A stretch of 64,000 nucleotides of DNA from an uncultured Bacteroidota bacterium (GTDB lineage: Bacteria > Bacteroidota > Bacteroidia > Flavobacteriales > Flavobacteriaceae), in contig CACCYT010000003.1 of the NCBI GenBank assembly GCA_902550325.1, positions 1 to 64,000 of the forward strand, in the 5' to 3' direction. Positions 9,447 to 17,145 of the stretch are shown piece after piece; positions within the stretch are counted from its first letter, which is position 1; every line of letters starts with the position of its first letter. The notes under the pieces are model-generated. The model saw nothing but the letters and a program-made list of their open reading frames with translations. It did not search any database and was not told the origin of the DNA. The position numbers were made by a program, and so were the translations under genes.

Positions 9447-11213
9447 ATGAAAAAAAGCTTTAACATAAAACTATTTTATAGATTATTAGGTTTTACAAAA
9501 CCGTATAAATTAAATTTTATTTTTGTTTCTATTTCTGCAATAATTATTTCTTTTTTTTCAATATTAAATCAGTATTTCTTAAAAATTGCAGTTGATGAAT
9601 ACATTACACCAAAAGATTATTTAGGGCTTATAAATGTTATTATTTTAATGGTTGCTATTTTGTGTTTTCAAGTAATATTTCAATTTCTTTTTATTTTTTT
9701 TACAAACCTACTTGGTCAAAAGGTTGTTTTTGATCTGAGAACTAAGCTTTTTAGGACCATTATAAAGTTTAAAATGTCGTATTATGATAAGTCATCTGTG
9801 GGAAGATTAGTAACAAGAACAGTCAGTGATATGGAAACAATCGCAAGTATTTTTAGCCAGGGATTATTTATGATTTTTGCTGATTTGATTTTGATGTTTT
9901 CGGTGCTTGGTGTGATGGTTGTTCTTAGTATTGAGCTTTCATTAATAATTCTGGTTATTTTGCCCTTTGTTATGATTGCTACAAGGCTTTTTCAAAGAGC
10001 GATGAAAGTTGCTTTCAATGAAGTTCGAAGTGAGATTGCTAATTTAAATTCTTTCGTTCAGGAAAGACTTTCTGGGATAAAAGAAATTCAAATATTTAAT
10101 CGACAAAAAATTGAAAGTAAAAACTTTGAAAAAATCAATGAACGTCATAAAAGTGCATGGCTTAAAACTGTTTGGTACAACTCCATTTTTTTTCCTATAG
10201 CTGAAATCTCAATATCTGTAAGTGTTGGATTAATTGTTTGGTATGCTGGAAGTAATATTATAAAACTAGATAATTTTGTCAGTTTAGGTACAATATTTTT
10301 ATTTATTCAACTTTCCCAGATGCTATTTAGACCTTTGAGACAAATTGCAGATAAGTTTAATACACTTCAAATGGGAATGGTAGCTGCTAAGCGTGTCTTT
10401 GAAATTTTAGACTCAAATTATTATATCAATGATAATGGTAATATCAATTCAAACGATCTCAATGGAGATATAACATTTGAAAATGTAAATTTTTCATATA
10501 CGAAAAATAACAAAGTTCTAAATGACATAAACTTAACCATAAAAAAAGGTGAAAAAATTGCAATTGTTGGAGCTACAGGATCTGGAAAATCAACCATAAT
10601 TAAATTAATTATGAGACTTTATGATATAAAGGATGGGGAAATAAAAATCAACAATAAAAATATCAAAAATTTTAAACTAAGTGATTTACGTTCGTCAATA
10701 TCTTTGGTGAATCAGGATATTTTTTTATTCGCTGATACAATCCTAAAAAATATAACGCTGTTCAATGAAGAGTTGTCTAAAAAAGATGTTGTGAAAGCTG
10801 CTCAAAATATTGGTGTTTGGAATTTTATAAATAAACTTCCCGGTGGACTTTATTATAATGTAAAAGAAAGAGGAGTTATGCTTTCTGAGGGACAAAGACA
10901 AATAATATCATTTCTTAGAGCTTATGTTTCTAAGCCAAACATATTAATTTTAGATGAGGCAACTTCATCAATTGACTCAAAAACTGAGGAATTAATTCAG
11001 TTTGCTACAAACAAGATCATTCAAAATAAAACATCAATCATAATAGCTCATAGACTTTCTACTATAATCACTGCAGATAAGATTGTTGTCATGAAAAGCG
11101 GAAATATAATGGAGATTGGCCCTCACAATGATCTAATTAACAATAATGGTTATTACAAAAAATTGTATGAAAGTCAATTTGAAAAAAAGGAGTTATTCGC
11201 TGAGATCTTCTAA
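9447..11213 (+). CDS. ABC exporter, transmembrane and ATPase domains fused (MsbA/MdlB-like)
   Basis: Half-size ABC exporter expected to act as a homodimer in the inner membrane. Residues 1-310 form the six-helix transmembrane domain. The ATPase domain has Walker A GATGSGKSTI, Q-loop SLVNQDIFLF, signature LSEGQRQIISFLRAY (Glu in place of the second Gly of LSGGQ), Walker B ILILDEATSSID and the H-loop IAHRLST. The substrate (lipid, peptide or drug) cannot be told from sequence. It follows truA without a gap, and its 3' end overlaps the convergent diadenylate cyclase gene by 21 bp. Confidence 0.92.
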   Translation: MKKSFNIKLFYRLLGFTKPYKLNFIFVSISAIIISFFSILNQYFLKIAVDEYITPKDYLGLINVIILMVAILCFQVIFQFLFIFFTNLLGQKVVFDLRTKLFRTIIKFKMSYYDKSSVGRLVTRTVSDMETIASIFSQGLFMIFADLILMFSVLGVMVVLSIELSLIILVILPFVMIATRLFQRAMKVAFNEVRSEIANLNSFVQERLSGIKEIQIFNRQKIESKNFEKINERHKSAWLKTVWYNSIFFPIAEISISVSVGLIVWYAGSNIIKLDNFVSLGTIFLFIQLSQMLFRPLRQIADKFNTLQMGMVAAKRVFEILDSNYYINDNGNINSNDLNGDITFENVNFSYTKNNKVLNDINLTIKKGEKIAIVGATGSGKSTIIKLIMRLYDIKDGEIKINNKNIKNFKLSDLRSSISLVNQDIFLFADTILKNITLFNEELSKKDVVKAAQNIGVWNFINKLPGGLYYNVKERGVMLSEGQRQIISFLRAYVSKPNILILDEATSSIDSKTEELIQFATNKIIQNKTSIIIAHRLSTIITADKIVVMKSGNIMEIGPHNDLINNNGYYKKLYESQFEKKELFAEIF

Positions 11214-11984
11214 TAATAAATGTTTTAAACTTTTATCATCCTTAAATTCATAAAAGTCTCCATTTTTTATATATGATATTTTTCCTTTTTCCTCAGAAAT
11301 CACAATACATACTGCATCGGATTGTTCAGAAATACCAATTGCAGCTTTGTGTCTTAACCCAAATGATTTATTGATAACCTTGCTTTTTGACACTGGAAGT
11401 GTTACTCTTGATGAAACAATTAGGTTTCCAACTATAATAACAGCACCATCATGAAGGGGACTGTTTTTATGAAAAATACTTTCGATAATTGGAAGTGAAA
11501 CCTCTGCATTAATTTTGTCTCCATCTTCTTTAATAAAATCTAAACTATTATTTCTTTCAAAAACAAAAATAGCACCTGTTTTTGTTTTTCTGAGCTTATT
11601 ACAGGCAAGGATAAATTCATCAATATTGAGTTTTGCCTGTTCTTTACTTATTTTAAAAAACAAACTAAACTTTTTCCATAGTGATTTATTATTTGCAATT
11701 CTTGATGAGCCAAGAAGAAGCAAAAATTTTCTTATTTCTTGTTGAAATACAATAATTACAGCGAAAACTCCAACTCCAATAAATCCACCCAATATACTAC
11801 TTAGAATATTCATGTTCAAAACATCTGTTATCCACCAAATTATGTATATGATAACAAATCCTCTGAAAACAATAATTGCTGCTGTACCACGAACAAGCTT
11901 GTAAGCATAATACAACATTACTACAACCAATATTATATCAATTATTGGTAAGATTGTGGATTTTATTAAGTCGATTATTTCCAT
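11193..11984 (-). CDS. cdaA: Membrane-bound diadenylate cyclase, CdaA type
   Basis: Makes the second messenger c-di-AMP from two ATP. Three N-terminal transmembrane helices (about 8-28, 35-52, 62-80) precede a DisA_N catalytic domain. The DGA motif is intact at 179-181 (LHDGAVII). The second ATP-binding motif, usually GTRHR, reads GLRHK at 209-213, so the last Arg of RHR is Lys. The rest (AAIGISEQSDAVCIVISEEKGKISY) fits the family well. No CdaR-like gene is adjacent; the upstream neighbour is folP, 22 bp away on the same strand. Activity is likely but should be considered with the RHK change in mind. Confidence 0.9.
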   Translation of the reverse strand: MEIIDLIKSTILPIIDIILVVVMLYYAYKLVRGTAAIIVFRGFVIIYIIWWITDVLNMNILSSILGGFIGVGVFAVIIVFQQEIRKFLLLLGSSRIANNKSLWKKFSLFFKISKEQAKLNIDEFILACNKLRKTKTGAIFVFERNNSLDFIKEDGDKINAEVSLPIIESIFHKNSPLHDGAVIIVGNLIVSSRVTLPVSKSKVINKSFGLRHKAAIGISEQSDAVCIVISEEKGKISYIKNGDFYEFKDDKSLKHLLLEDLSE

Positions 11985-12006
11985 GCTTATATAAAATTAA
12001 CCAAAT

Positions 12007-12834
12007 TCATGAAGATTTTATTTTTTCATGAAGCATAATACACTCTTTAGCTTCTTTAACATCGTGGACCCTTAATATATTTATGTTTTTTTCTAAAAAA
12101 TACATATTTAGAGCAGTTGTCGCGTTAAGGGAATCTTTTTTATCAATATCTAGTTGTTTTGTTATAAAAGATTTTCTGGATATTCCCACTAGTATTGGTA
12201 GATCTAGATGCTTAAAATTTTCAATTTTTTTCATAATTGTATAATTATGATCTAAAGTTTTTCCAAAACCAAACCCTGGATCAACAATTATATCAATAAT
12301 CCCTTTTTCTCTAGCTAAATAGATTCTTTTTGCAAAATAAATTAAAAGCTCTTTTATCAAGTTCTCATATTCTGGATTAATCTGCATCGTTTGAGGAGTT
12401 CCTTTCATATGCATCATGATGTAGGGACAATTGTATTCTGCAACAACATCTAAAATATTTTTATCAATACAACCCGCACTAATATCATTTATTATATCGA
12501 TACCCAAATCTAAACAGTTCCTAGCTACGTCCGATCTGAATGTATCAACAGATAATATCAACTCTGGATATGTTTTTCTTATAAATTTAACAACTGGGAT
12601 AACTCTATCTATTTCTTCATTAATACTTATTTCTTTGGCACCCGGTCTTGAACTGTAACCACCAACATCAAGAATATCCATTCCGTCTTCAATCATCTTC
12701 ATTACCTGAATATCAACTTTTTTTTCTGTATTATACAATCCTCCATCAAAAAATGAATCTGGAGTTACATTTAAAATACCCATTATTTTAGGCTTATTTA
12801 AATCAAGTAAGTTTCCTTTAATATTAATCTCCAA
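12007..12834 (-). CDS. folP: Dihydropteroate synthase
   Basis: Joins 4-aminobenzoate to dihydropterin pyrophosphate to form dihydropteroate in folate synthesis; sulfonamides target it. Family signatures: MGILNVTPDSFFDGG for the pyrophosphate loop, DVGGYSSRPGAKE for loop 2, NDISAG, and the pterin-site block VDPGFGFGKTLDHNY. It is 275 residues, normal length. Being upstream of cdaA on the same strand and divergent from the DUF1599 gene is a familiar flavobacterial arrangement. Confidence 0.95.
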   Translation of the reverse strand: MEINIKGNLLDLNKPKIMGILNVTPDSFFDGGLYNTEKKVDIQVMKMIEDGMDILDVGGYSSRPGAKEISINEEIDRVIPVVKFIRKTYPELILSVDTFRSDVARNCLDLGIDIINDISAGCIDKNILDVVAEYNCPYIMMHMKGTPQTMQINPEYENLIKELLIYFAKRIYLAREKGIIDIIVDPGFGFGKTLDHNYTIMKKIENFKHLDLPILVGISRKSFITKQLDIDKKDSLNATTALNMYFLEKNINILRVHDVKEAKECIMLHEKIKSS

Positions 12835-12888
12835 ATCAGAATGTATAATTAGATTATTTTTTCGAAATTTACGTAAAAATTAGCTTCA

Positions 12889-13431
12889 TTGTCAAACACA
12901 CTCACTCACTTTGATAACATAATAGAAAAATGTAAAAACATCTTCATTTCAAAAATGCATGATTATGGTTCAGCATGGAGAATTTTAAGATTATCATCAC
13001 TCACAGACCAAATCTACATAAAGGCTCAAAGAATTAGGGGCATTCAAATTAATAAAACATCAAAAATTGATGAAGGTCAGGAAGTTGAGTTTGTTGGTTT
13101 GATAAATTATTCAATTATGTGTTTGATACAGATAGATAAAGGAATTTCTGATGAACCTGATTTTGATTTAGATACCGCATTAGTAGAGTATGACAGACAA
13201 AAGAAATTAGTTAAAGACCTATTATCAAAAAAAAACCATGACTATGGTGAGGCTTGGAAAGAGATGAGAGTCACTTCTTTAACAGATCTTATCATACAAA
13301 AAATATTCAGAATCAAACAAATTGAAGATAATGAGGGAAAGACCTTAATAAGCGAGGGAATTGATGCGAATTATCATGACATAATTAATTATTCTGTTTT
13401 TGCTTTAATTCATTTAAAATACTTTAAATGA
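12889..13431 (+). CDS. DUF1599 protein with two repeated modules
   Basis: Function unknown; the family is defined by DUF1599 and common in Bacteroidetes. The 180-residue protein consists of two related modules: KMHDYGSAWRILRLSSLTDQIYIKAQRI (about 22-49) and KKNHDYGEAWKEMRVTSLTDLIIQKIFRI (about 110-138), each followed by a helix with INYS (LINYSIMCLI, IINYSVFALI). The repeated HDYG.AW could hold a metal or nucleotide; that is inference. The start is TTG at 12889, since no ATG lies in frame before the first module. Its end overlaps the permease gene by 4 bp, so the two are translationally coupled. Confidence 0.8.
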   Translation: MSNTLTHFDNIIEKCKNIFISKMHDYGSAWRILRLSSLTDQIYIKAQRIRGIQINKTSKIDEGQEVEFVGLINYSIMCLIQIDKGISDEPDFDLDTALVEYDRQKKLVKDLLSKKNHDYGEAWKEMRVTSLTDLIIQKIFRIKQIEDNEGKTLISEGIDANYHDIINYSVFALIHLKYFK

Positions 13432-14480
13432 AAATTTTAAATATTTTTTTTACTCTTTTAGGTGTTATAACAGTAATTTTTTTTCTTTTTCAAGTTTTAC
13501 CAGCTGATCCAGCAAGAATGATGATGGGACAAAACGAGGATGAGGAGCAGAGAAATATTATAAACTCAAAATATGGTTTTGACAAACCTGTATTACATCA
13601 ATATTTTTTTTATTTAAATGATATATCTCCCATATCAATTCACTCGAGAGATAAATCTGATATTAACTTCTTATCAAGCGATAAGTATACTTACATTAAT
13701 ATTTTGAAGGGTGATAATTTTACTTTGGTTTTAAAATTTCCATATTTCAGAGAGTCGTATCAGCGCAGAGGAGAGAAAGTTTCAAGTATTCTTGCTAATA
13801 CATTTCCTAACACTGCAATTCTAGCACTATCATCAATAGTTTTTGCAACAATTTTTGGATTATTGTTAGGGATCTATTGCGCATTGTTTAGAGACTCTTT
13901 TGCAGATAACATGATACAGTTTTTTAGTACCATTGGCATAAGTGTTCCTTCTTTTTTAAGTGCAATAATTTTTGCTTGGATATTTGGCTACGTTTTAAGT
14001 GATATAACTAATTTAAATATGACTGGAAGTTTATATGAATTAAGTGACTCAGGTGAATATTATGAATTGAAACTTAAAAACCTAATATTACCCTCACTTG
14101 TGCTTGGAATTAGACCAATTTCAATAATAAGTATGTTAATGAGAAACTCTATGATACAAACACTAAATCAGAATTATATTTTGACAGCATATTCAAAAGG
14201 ATTGTCTAAATACAAAGTTGTTGTAAACCATTGTATAAAAAACTCTCTTAACCCTGTTGTTACTGCTCTGTCTGGATGGTTTGCTAGCTTGTTAGCGGGC
14301 TCTGTATTTGTTGAGTATATTTTTGGGTGGAATGGTTTGGGAAGAGAAATTGTCAATTCATTAAATAACCTTGATGTTCCAGTAATAATTGGTACTGTAA
14401 CGGTAATAAGTCTTTCTTTCATTTTGATTAATATATTTGTAGACGAAATTTATAAATATTTAGATCCAAGAATTAAATAA
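13428..14480 (+). CDS. Orphan ABC transporter permease, DppB/OppB-like
   Basis: Inner-membrane permease of the peptide/nickel importer type, 350 residues. The N-terminus (LFQVLPADPARMMMGQNED...KYGFDKPVLHQYFFYL) is the standard first helix and loop of DppB-like proteins, and the C-terminal part carries the loop contacting the ATPase (KNSLNPVVTALSGWFASLLAGSVFVEYIFGWNGLGREI). About 100 residues between the first helix and the membrane domain (RESYQRRGEKVSSIL precedes it) form a periplasmic insert. No second permease, ATPase or binding protein is next to it. The order DUF1599, permease, tpiA recurs in flavobacteria. Confidence 0.85.
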   Translation: MKILNIFFTLLGVITVIFFLFQVLPADPARMMMGQNEDEEQRNIINSKYGFDKPVLHQYFFYLNDISPISIHSRDKSDINFLSSDKYTYINILKGDNFTLVLKFPYFRESYQRRGEKVSSILANTFPNTAILALSSIVFATIFGLLLGIYCALFRDSFADNMIQFFSTIGISVPSFLSAIIFAWIFGYVLSDITNLNMTGSLYELSDSGEYYELKLKNLILPSLVLGIRPISIISMLMRNSMIQTLNQNYILTAYSKGLSKYKVVVNHCIKNSLNPVVTALSGWFASLLAGSVFVEYIFGWNGLGREIVNSLNNLDVPVIIGTVTVISLSFILINIFVDEIYKYLDPRIK

Positions 14481-14481
14481 A

Positions 14482-15231
14482 ATGAGAAGAAAAATTGTCG
14501 CAGGTAATTGGAAAATGAATAATGGCTTGAAAGAATCTATAGGATTAGTTAAAGAAATTATTCAAAAAAATAATTCATATAACTGTGAAGTATACGTTGC
14601 ACCAGCATTCCCTTTTTTGAATGACGTCTCTGTTATCTCTAATTTATCTCAAATTAAACTTCTTGCACAAAATGTTTCGAGCAAAAGTAATGGAGCTTTT
14701 ACAGGTGAGGTTTCAGTTGATATGTTAAAAAGTATAAATATTAAAAGTGTTATTATTGGTCATTCTGAAAGACGAATGTTATTTGGGGAAGATGACAAAA
14801 CCTTGAAGATGAAATTAGAAAATTGTTTTAAAAATGATATGGAAGTTTTTTTCTGTATTGGTGAAACATTGGATATGAGAGAAAAAGGAATGCAAAATGA
14901 AGTTATTGAAAATCAATTAAAAAATACTTTATTTGATCTCGATAGTGTTAATTTGGAGAAATTAATTATTGCATATGAGCCAGTTTGGGCGATTGGAACA
15001 GGTGTTAATGCAAATTCAGATCAAGTACAAGAAATTCACTGCCACATAAGAAAGCTATTAAACTTTCAATATGGAAAAGAATCCTCTGATCTAATTCCAA
15101 TTATATATGGTGGAAGTCTGAAACCTGATAATTCTAGCAATATTTTTAATTGTTCTGACGTTGATGGTGGGTTGGTTGGTGGTGCTTCATTGAATTCTGA
15201 AACCTTTATTAAAATCATTGATTCTATATAG
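14482..15231 (+). CDS. tpiA: Triosephosphate isomerase
   Basis: Interconverts dihydroxyacetone phosphate and glyceraldehyde 3-phosphate in glycolysis and gluconeogenesis. Substrate Lys in GNWKMN, catalytic His94 in IIGHSERR, catalytic Glu166 in AYEPVWAIGTG, and the phosphate-binding YGGSLKPDN and GLVGGASL loops are all present. It is 249 residues, full length. It begins 1 bp after the permease stop, so it is at the end of a three-gene run. Confidence 0.97.
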   Translation: MRRKIVAGNWKMNNGLKESIGLVKEIIQKNNSYNCEVYVAPAFPFLNDVSVISNLSQIKLLAQNVSSKSNGAFTGEVSVDMLKSINIKSVIIGHSERRMLFGEDDKTLKMKLENCFKNDMEVFFCIGETLDMREKGMQNEVIENQLKNTLFDLDSVNLEKLIIAYEPVWAIGTGVNANSDQVQEIHCHIRKLLNFQYGKESSDLIPIIYGGSLKPDNSSNIFNCSDVDGGLVGGASLNSETFIKIIDSI

Positions 15232-15270
15232 TTGTTTTAAAATTGTAAATTAGCTCATAACTAGTTGGTA

Positions 15271-15546
15271 ATGAGTGTTAAAGAGAAAACAAAAAAAGAT
15301 CAGGACCAGAGTTTGTCTAGAGGTGATTTTCATGAAATCATTCTTTACAACGATGACGTAAATACTTTTGATCATGTTATAGATGTGTTAATTAAAGTTT
15401 GTGATCACACAGCCACTCAAGCTGAGCAATGTGCATTAATAGTTCATTACAAAGGCAAGTGTTCCGTCAAGTCTGGTACGCTTTTTGACCTAAAGCCTAG
15501 AGTAAAGAAAATGATAGAAGCAAGTCTAACTGCTGAAATCATTTAA
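15271..15546 (+). CDS. clpS: ClpS-type protease adaptor
   Basis: Adaptor that delivers N-degron substrates to the ClpAP protease. It has the core ClpS pattern: EIILYNDDVNTFDHVIDVLIKVCDHTATQAEQCALIVHYKGKCSVKSG. The Asn-Asp-Asp and the His residue of the last block line the N-degron pocket in characterised ClpS. I start at ATG 15271 (91 residues) rather than the in-frame TTG at 15265. In many flavobacteria prmA lies between tpiA and clpS; here it is absent. Confidence 0.9.
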   Translation: MSVKEKTKKDQDQSLSRGDFHEIILYNDDVNTFDHVIDVLIKVCDHTATQAEQCALIVHYKGKCSVKSGTLFDLKPRVKKMIEASLTAEII

Positions 15547-15555
15547 ATTTTAGTT

Positions 15556-16107
15556 ATGTATAAAATAATTCCACTTACCATGATTCTTTTTTTTAATACT
15601 ATATTGTCTCAAAACGATACCAAAATGATAAAATCAATCCATGAATTTTCCGTTACAGATATTTATGGAAAGAATTTTGATTTTAATAAAATAAAAGGTA
15701 AAAAAATTATGGTTGTGAATACTGCATCAAAATGCGGTTTAACACCTCAATATAAAGCTTTAGAAAAACTGTATAAAGATTTTAAAGATGAAAATTTTGT
15801 TATCATAGGATTTCCATCAAATAATTTCCTTTGGCAAGAGCCTGGATCTAACGAACAAATAGCTGAATTTTGTAAAGAAAATTATGGAGTATCATTTCCC
15901 ATGATGAGCAAGGTTTCCGTCAGAGGATCATCAATGCATCCCATTTACCAGTTTCTAACCAAAAAAAGTCAAAATGGTAAATTAGATTCTTCAGTTAGTT
16001 GGAATTTTCAAAAATTTTTAGTTGATGAAAAAGGTTTTGTTGTTAAATCAATTTCCCCAAGAACACAGCCAGATGATCAATCGATCATTGATTGGATCAA
16101 AAGCTAA
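15556..16107 (+). CDS. Exported glutathione-peroxidase-like thiol peroxidase
   Basis: Reduces hydroperoxides with a catalytic Cys. The 183-residue protein starts with a signal peptide (IPLTMILFFNTILSQ), so it probably works in the periplasm. Cys60 in NTASKCGLTPQY is the peroxidatic residue (Cys, not selenocysteine); GFPSNNFLWQEPG holds the conserved Gln region, CKENYGVSFPM a second Cys, and VSWNFQKFLVDEKG the catalytic Trp-Asn-Phe. Such bacterial members usually use thioredoxin. Its stop overlaps the start of bshB1 (TAATG), suggesting a link with low-molecular-weight thiol metabolism. Confidence 0.92.
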   Translation: MYKIIPLTMILFFNTILSQNDTKMIKSIHEFSVTDIYGKNFDFNKIKGKKIMVVNTASKCGLTPQYKALEKLYKDFKDENFVIIGFPSNNFLWQEPGSNEQIAEFCKENYGVSFPMMSKVSVRGSSMHPIYQFLTKKSQNGKLDSSVSWNFQKFLVDEKGFVVKSISPRTQPDDQSIIDWIKS

Positions 16108-16829
16108 TGGCTTCAAAAATAGATATCCTGGCCATAGGTGCTCACCCTGATGATATTGAGCTCGGATGTGGAGGAACCATACTGAACCAAGTTCATAGAG
16201 GAAAAAAAGTAGGACTCATAGATCTTACTGCTGGTGAACTTGGAACTAGAGGATCAGTTGATAAGAGAAAACAAGAAAGTAGTAAAGCTTCTAAAATTCT
16301 AGGTGTTGATTTCAGACTTAATCTTGGTATGAAAGATGGTTTTATTAAAAATGATGAAAAAAGTCAAATTGAAATCATCAGATACATTCGAAAATATCAA
16401 CCGGAGATAATTATTTGTAATTCACCAGATGATAGACATATAGATCACGCTGAGGCTTCAAAATTAGTTGTTTCCTCCTCTTTTTTAAGTGGTTTGGTAA
16501 AGATTAAAACAAAATTAGATGATAACAATCAAAAACCATGGAGACCCAAAAATATCTACCATTATATTCAATGGAAGAATTTAGAGCCTACATTCGTTGT
16601 TGATATTTCGAAATTCATTGAAAATAAGATGAAGGCAGTCTCAAGTTATGACTCACAATTTTATAATCCAGATAGTAAAGAACCTGAAACCTTGATTAGT
16701 TCAAAAAAGTTTCTTGATTCCATCACAGCAAGATCTGCAGATTTTGGGAGACTTATTGGTGTTGAGCACGCCGAGGGCTTTATATCCAATAAGCTTGTTG
16801 GCGTTAGGAGCTTAAATGATCTCTTATAA
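16107..16829 (+). CDS. bshB1: Bacillithiol biosynthesis deacetylase
   Basis: Removes the acetyl group from GlcNAc-malate in bacillithiol synthesis. It is a zinc-dependent PIG-L/LmbE deacetylase of 240 residues. Motifs: AIGAHPDDIELGCGGTI (His and Asp-Asp metal/catalytic site), LTAGELGTRG, NSPDDRHIDHAEASKLV (third zinc His). VGVEHAEGF near the end is typical of the BshB1 branch. The frame is open upstream to 16092, but ATG 16107, which overlaps the previous stop, gives the family N-terminus. bshA and bshC are not in the window. Confidence 0.92.
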   Translation: MASKIDILAIGAHPDDIELGCGGTILNQVHRGKKVGLIDLTAGELGTRGSVDKRKQESSKASKILGVDFRLNLGMKDGFIKNDEKSQIEIIRYIRKYQPEIIICNSPDDRHIDHAEASKLVVSSSFLSGLVKIKTKLDDNNQKPWRPKNIYHYIQWKNLEPTFVVDISKFIENKMKAVSSYDSQFYNPDSKEPETLISSKKFLDSITARSADFGRLIGVEHAEGFISNKLVGVRSLNDLL

Positions 16830-16853
16830 TTTTTTTCTTTTTCTTTATATAAT

Positions 16854-16861
16854 TATATTTG
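16854..16861 (+). promoter_or_regulatory. -7 promoter element for tRNA-His
   Basis: TATATTTG matches the TAnnTTTG consensus and lies 14 bp before the tRNA. No TTG is visible at the -33 distance; the upstream stretch is a T-rich tract. Confidence 0.45.
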
Positions 16862-16875
16862 AAAACCAAATTTAT

Positions 16876-16950
16876 GGTGGTTGTAGCTCAGTTGGTTAGA
16901 GCGCCTGATTGTGGTTCAGGAGGTCGCCGGTTCGAGCCCGGTCTTCCACC
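16876..16950 (+). tRNA. tRNA-His (anticodon GTG)
   Basis: Cloverleaf with D arm GCTC...GAGC, anticodon stem CCTGA/TCAGG and loop TTGTGGT (anticodon GTG at 16911-16913), T arm GCCGG-TTCGAGC-CCGGT. The extra 5' G (16876) pairs with the C discriminator (16950), as required for tRNA-His. The acceptor stem GTGGTTG/CTTCCAC has two adjacent U-U mismatches at pairs 5-68 and 6-67, which is unusual. CCA is not fully encoded. Confidence 0.88.
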
Positions 16951-16961
16951 CATTTTTTCTA

Positions 16962-17144
16962 ATGTTAGAATCAAACTTTACTTGTCCTCATTGCTGGGAA
17001 AATCAGTTAAAGATGGTTGACCCATCAATTGAGTTTCAAAGATTTATTGAGGATTGTGAAGTTTGTTGCAATCCGATTGAATTTACTGTTAAAATTCAAG
17101 AAGGTGAGTTTGTAGAGATAATACCATACTCTATTGAGCAGTAG
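16962..17144 (+). CDS. CPXCG-type small cysteine-rich protein
   Basis: 60-residue cytoplasmic protein of the CPXCG motif family. Four Cys in two pairs (FTCPHCWEN and CEVCCNP) would bind one zinc. Function of the family is not established. I place the start at ATG 16962; the open frame extends into tRNA-His, which cannot be coding. Its stop is adjacent to the stop of the convergent M28 peptidase. Confidence 0.8.
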   Translation: MLESNFTCPHCWENQLKMVDPSIEFQRFIEDCEVCCNPIEFTVKIQEGEFVEIIPYSIEQ

Positions 17145-17145
17145 G

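Noticed and set aside
16911..16961. Open frame running through the anticodon region of tRNA-His into the CPXCG gene
   Set aside because: It starts inside the tRNA; ATG 16962 is the only reasonable start for the protein.
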